A DNA stretch of 8,159 nucleotides. It comes from Nitrospinaceae bacterium (lineage in GTDB: Bacteria > Nitrospinota > Nitrospinia > Nitrospinales > VA-1). A model generated the notes under the pieces. That model was not told the origin of the DNA, searched no databases, and saw nothing but the letters and a program-made list of their open reading frames with translations. Of the stretch, positions 7,186 to 8,159 are shown piece by piece. A program made the position numbers and the translations under genes. The DNA is taken from contig DUAA01000021.1 of assembly GCA_012961055.1 (NCBI GenBank), positions 1 to 8,159 on the forward strand, given 5' to 3'. How positions within the stretch are numbered: the stretch's first letter is position 1; each line of letters starts with the position of its first letter.

Positions 7186-7206
7186 TTTAAAAATTTGCTG
7201 AAAAAA

Positions 7207-8159
7207 ATGTCTAAAATTTTCTATAAGATCATATCGCCGGATCGCAAATGGTATTGGGTCCCGGTTTTTGGAATTTTAAACCTCATTTCCTTCTTCTACT
7301 TAATGGGCTACTATTTTCGCCGGTGGGCATACAGGTGGGGGGTGTTTCCTAGCCGCAGGCTTGACTGCCGAGTTATAAGCGTTGGTAACCTGACGTTAGG
7401 AGGGACAGGAAAAACCCCATTCGTCATGATGATTGCAGAAACGCTCCGAGGAAATGGGTTCAAACCCGCTATCCTTAGCCGTGGTTATGGCGGCAAATCC
7501 AGGGATTCGGTTAATGTTGTCTGCGACGGAAAACAGACTCTTCTTTCCCCTGAACGGGTTGGCGATGAAGCCGTCATGATGGCGGAAAAACTCAAAAATG
7601 TTCCAGTATTAACGGGGTCAGACCGTTATCAGGTTGGGCTGTATGCGCTCAAACATTTTGGAGTGGATATCTTGATTTTGGATGATGGTTTTCAGCATCT
7701 AGCCTTGAATCGCGATTTGAATATTCTGCTTTTTGATCATTCCCGGCCACTGGGTAACGGTCATTTGTTCCCTGCGGGAGAACTGCGTGAACCGGTAGGA
7801 GAAGCAAGTAGGGCAGATATGGTCTGTTTTACCCGCTATTCTGGTGGTGCTATCAAACTCAACCCAAAACTTCTGGGCTCCATTCCCCAAGTAAAAACGG
7901 ATGCGGATTTTTTAATAAATGAACCGGTTGTAGCGTTTTGTGGCATTGCTAAACCAGAAGGCTTCCGAAAAATTTTGTTGGATTCAAAGGTTCAGCTAAA
8001 ATTTTTTAAAGCCTTCCCTGATCATCATCCTTACACGCAACAGGATATTAAAGAGTTGGAAGCTTGCGCGGTAACGCAAGGGGCGCGGTTTCTTTTGATA
8101 TCAGAAAAAGATGCTGTGAAACTCAAAGGAATGAAATTTTCTCTGCCCTTTTATAAAGT
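7207..8159 (+). CDS. lpxK: Tetraacyldisaccharide 4'-kinase LpxK, nearly complete (runs off the right edge)
   Basis: The frame is open for 317 codons from the ATG at 7207 to the window end. LpxK uses ATP to phosphorylate the 4' position of the tetraacyl disaccharide, giving lipid IVA at the cytoplasmic face of the inner membrane, the step before WaaA. The N-terminal hydrophobic segment (about 17-37) is the family's membrane anchor. Diagnostic motifs are the P-loop GNLTLGGTGKTP (60-71), LSRGYGG (90-96), the Walker-B-like LDDGFQH (158-164), LFPAGELREP, FPDHHPYT (270-277), and ISEKDAVKL (298-306, usually TTEKD or similar). E. coli LpxK is 328 residues, so little of the C-terminus is missing. The gene diverges from waaA. 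No Shine-Dalgarno precedes the ATG (the upstream bases are GCTGAAAAAA). An in-frame TTG at 7195 would add only four residues and offers no better ribosome site, so the ATG is kept. Confidence 0.96.
   Translation, partial: MSKIFYKIISPDRKWYWVPVFGILNLISFFYLMGYYFRRWAYRWGVFPSRRLDCRVISVGNLTLGGTGKTPFVMMIAETLRGNGFKPAILSRGYGGKSRDSVNVVCDGKQTLLSPERVGDEAVMMAEKLKNVPVLTGSDRYQVGLYALKHFGVDILILDDGFQHLALNRDLNILLFDHSRPLGNGHLFPAGELREPVGEASRADMVCFTRYSGGAIKLNPKLLGSIPQVKTDADFLINEPVVAFCGIAKPEGFRKILLDSKVQLKFFKAFPDHHPYTQQDIKELEACAVTQGARFLLISEKDAVKLKGMKFSLPFYK

Noticed and set aside
7699..7890. Minus-strand 63-codon frame antisense to lpxK
   Set aside because: The plus-strand lpxK frame carries all family motifs through this stretch, so the antisense frame is incidental.

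Overview
The window reads as an ordinary chromosomal stretch of a Gram-negative (diderm, lipopolysaccharide-making) bacterium. Three or four of its six genes serve outer-membrane or LPS biogenesis: an LptE-like lipoprotein, two Kdo-transferase (WaaA/KdtA) family proteins and the lipid A 4'-kinase LpxK. The leucyl-tRNA synthetase has Thermus-like extra zinc cysteines, lacks the leucine-specific insertion before KMSKS, and has a C-terminal half that recalls Deltaproteobacteria-like sequences. This suggests a deep-branching proteobacterial, Desulfobacterota-like or Nitrospinota-like lineage, but taxonomy cannot be settled by eye. No mobile elements, tRNA or rRNA genes, CRISPR arrays or phage genes were seen.

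Layout from left to right: (1) the 5' part of lptE on the minus strand, cut by the left edge and overlapping (2) leuS, minus strand, by an ATGA junction; this is the familiar leuS-lptE order. (3) A short divergent region of about 83 bp, with a candidate leuS promoter. (4) A plus-strand PutP-like sodium:solute symporter. (5) A convergent gap of about 106 bp with no convincing terminator. (6, 7) Two tandem minus-strand waaA/kdtA paralogs, transcribed from right to left; the upstream one looks canonical and the downstream one diverges at several otherwise conserved motifs. (8) A divergent intergenic region of about 153 bp with several short perfect palindromes. (9) lpxK on the plus strand, cut by the right edge.

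The LPS genes fit one pathway: LpxK phosphorylates the lipid A disaccharide at the 4' position, WaaA adds Kdo to the resulting lipid IVA at the inner membrane, and LptE (with LptD) inserts finished LPS into the outer leaflet. LeuRS and the transporter are housekeeping or nutritional neighbours. I do not see a previously undescribed system. The points most worth checking are the divergent second WaaA paralog, the symporter that lacks the PutP Na+-site aspartate, and the palindrome-rich waaA/lpxK divergent region.
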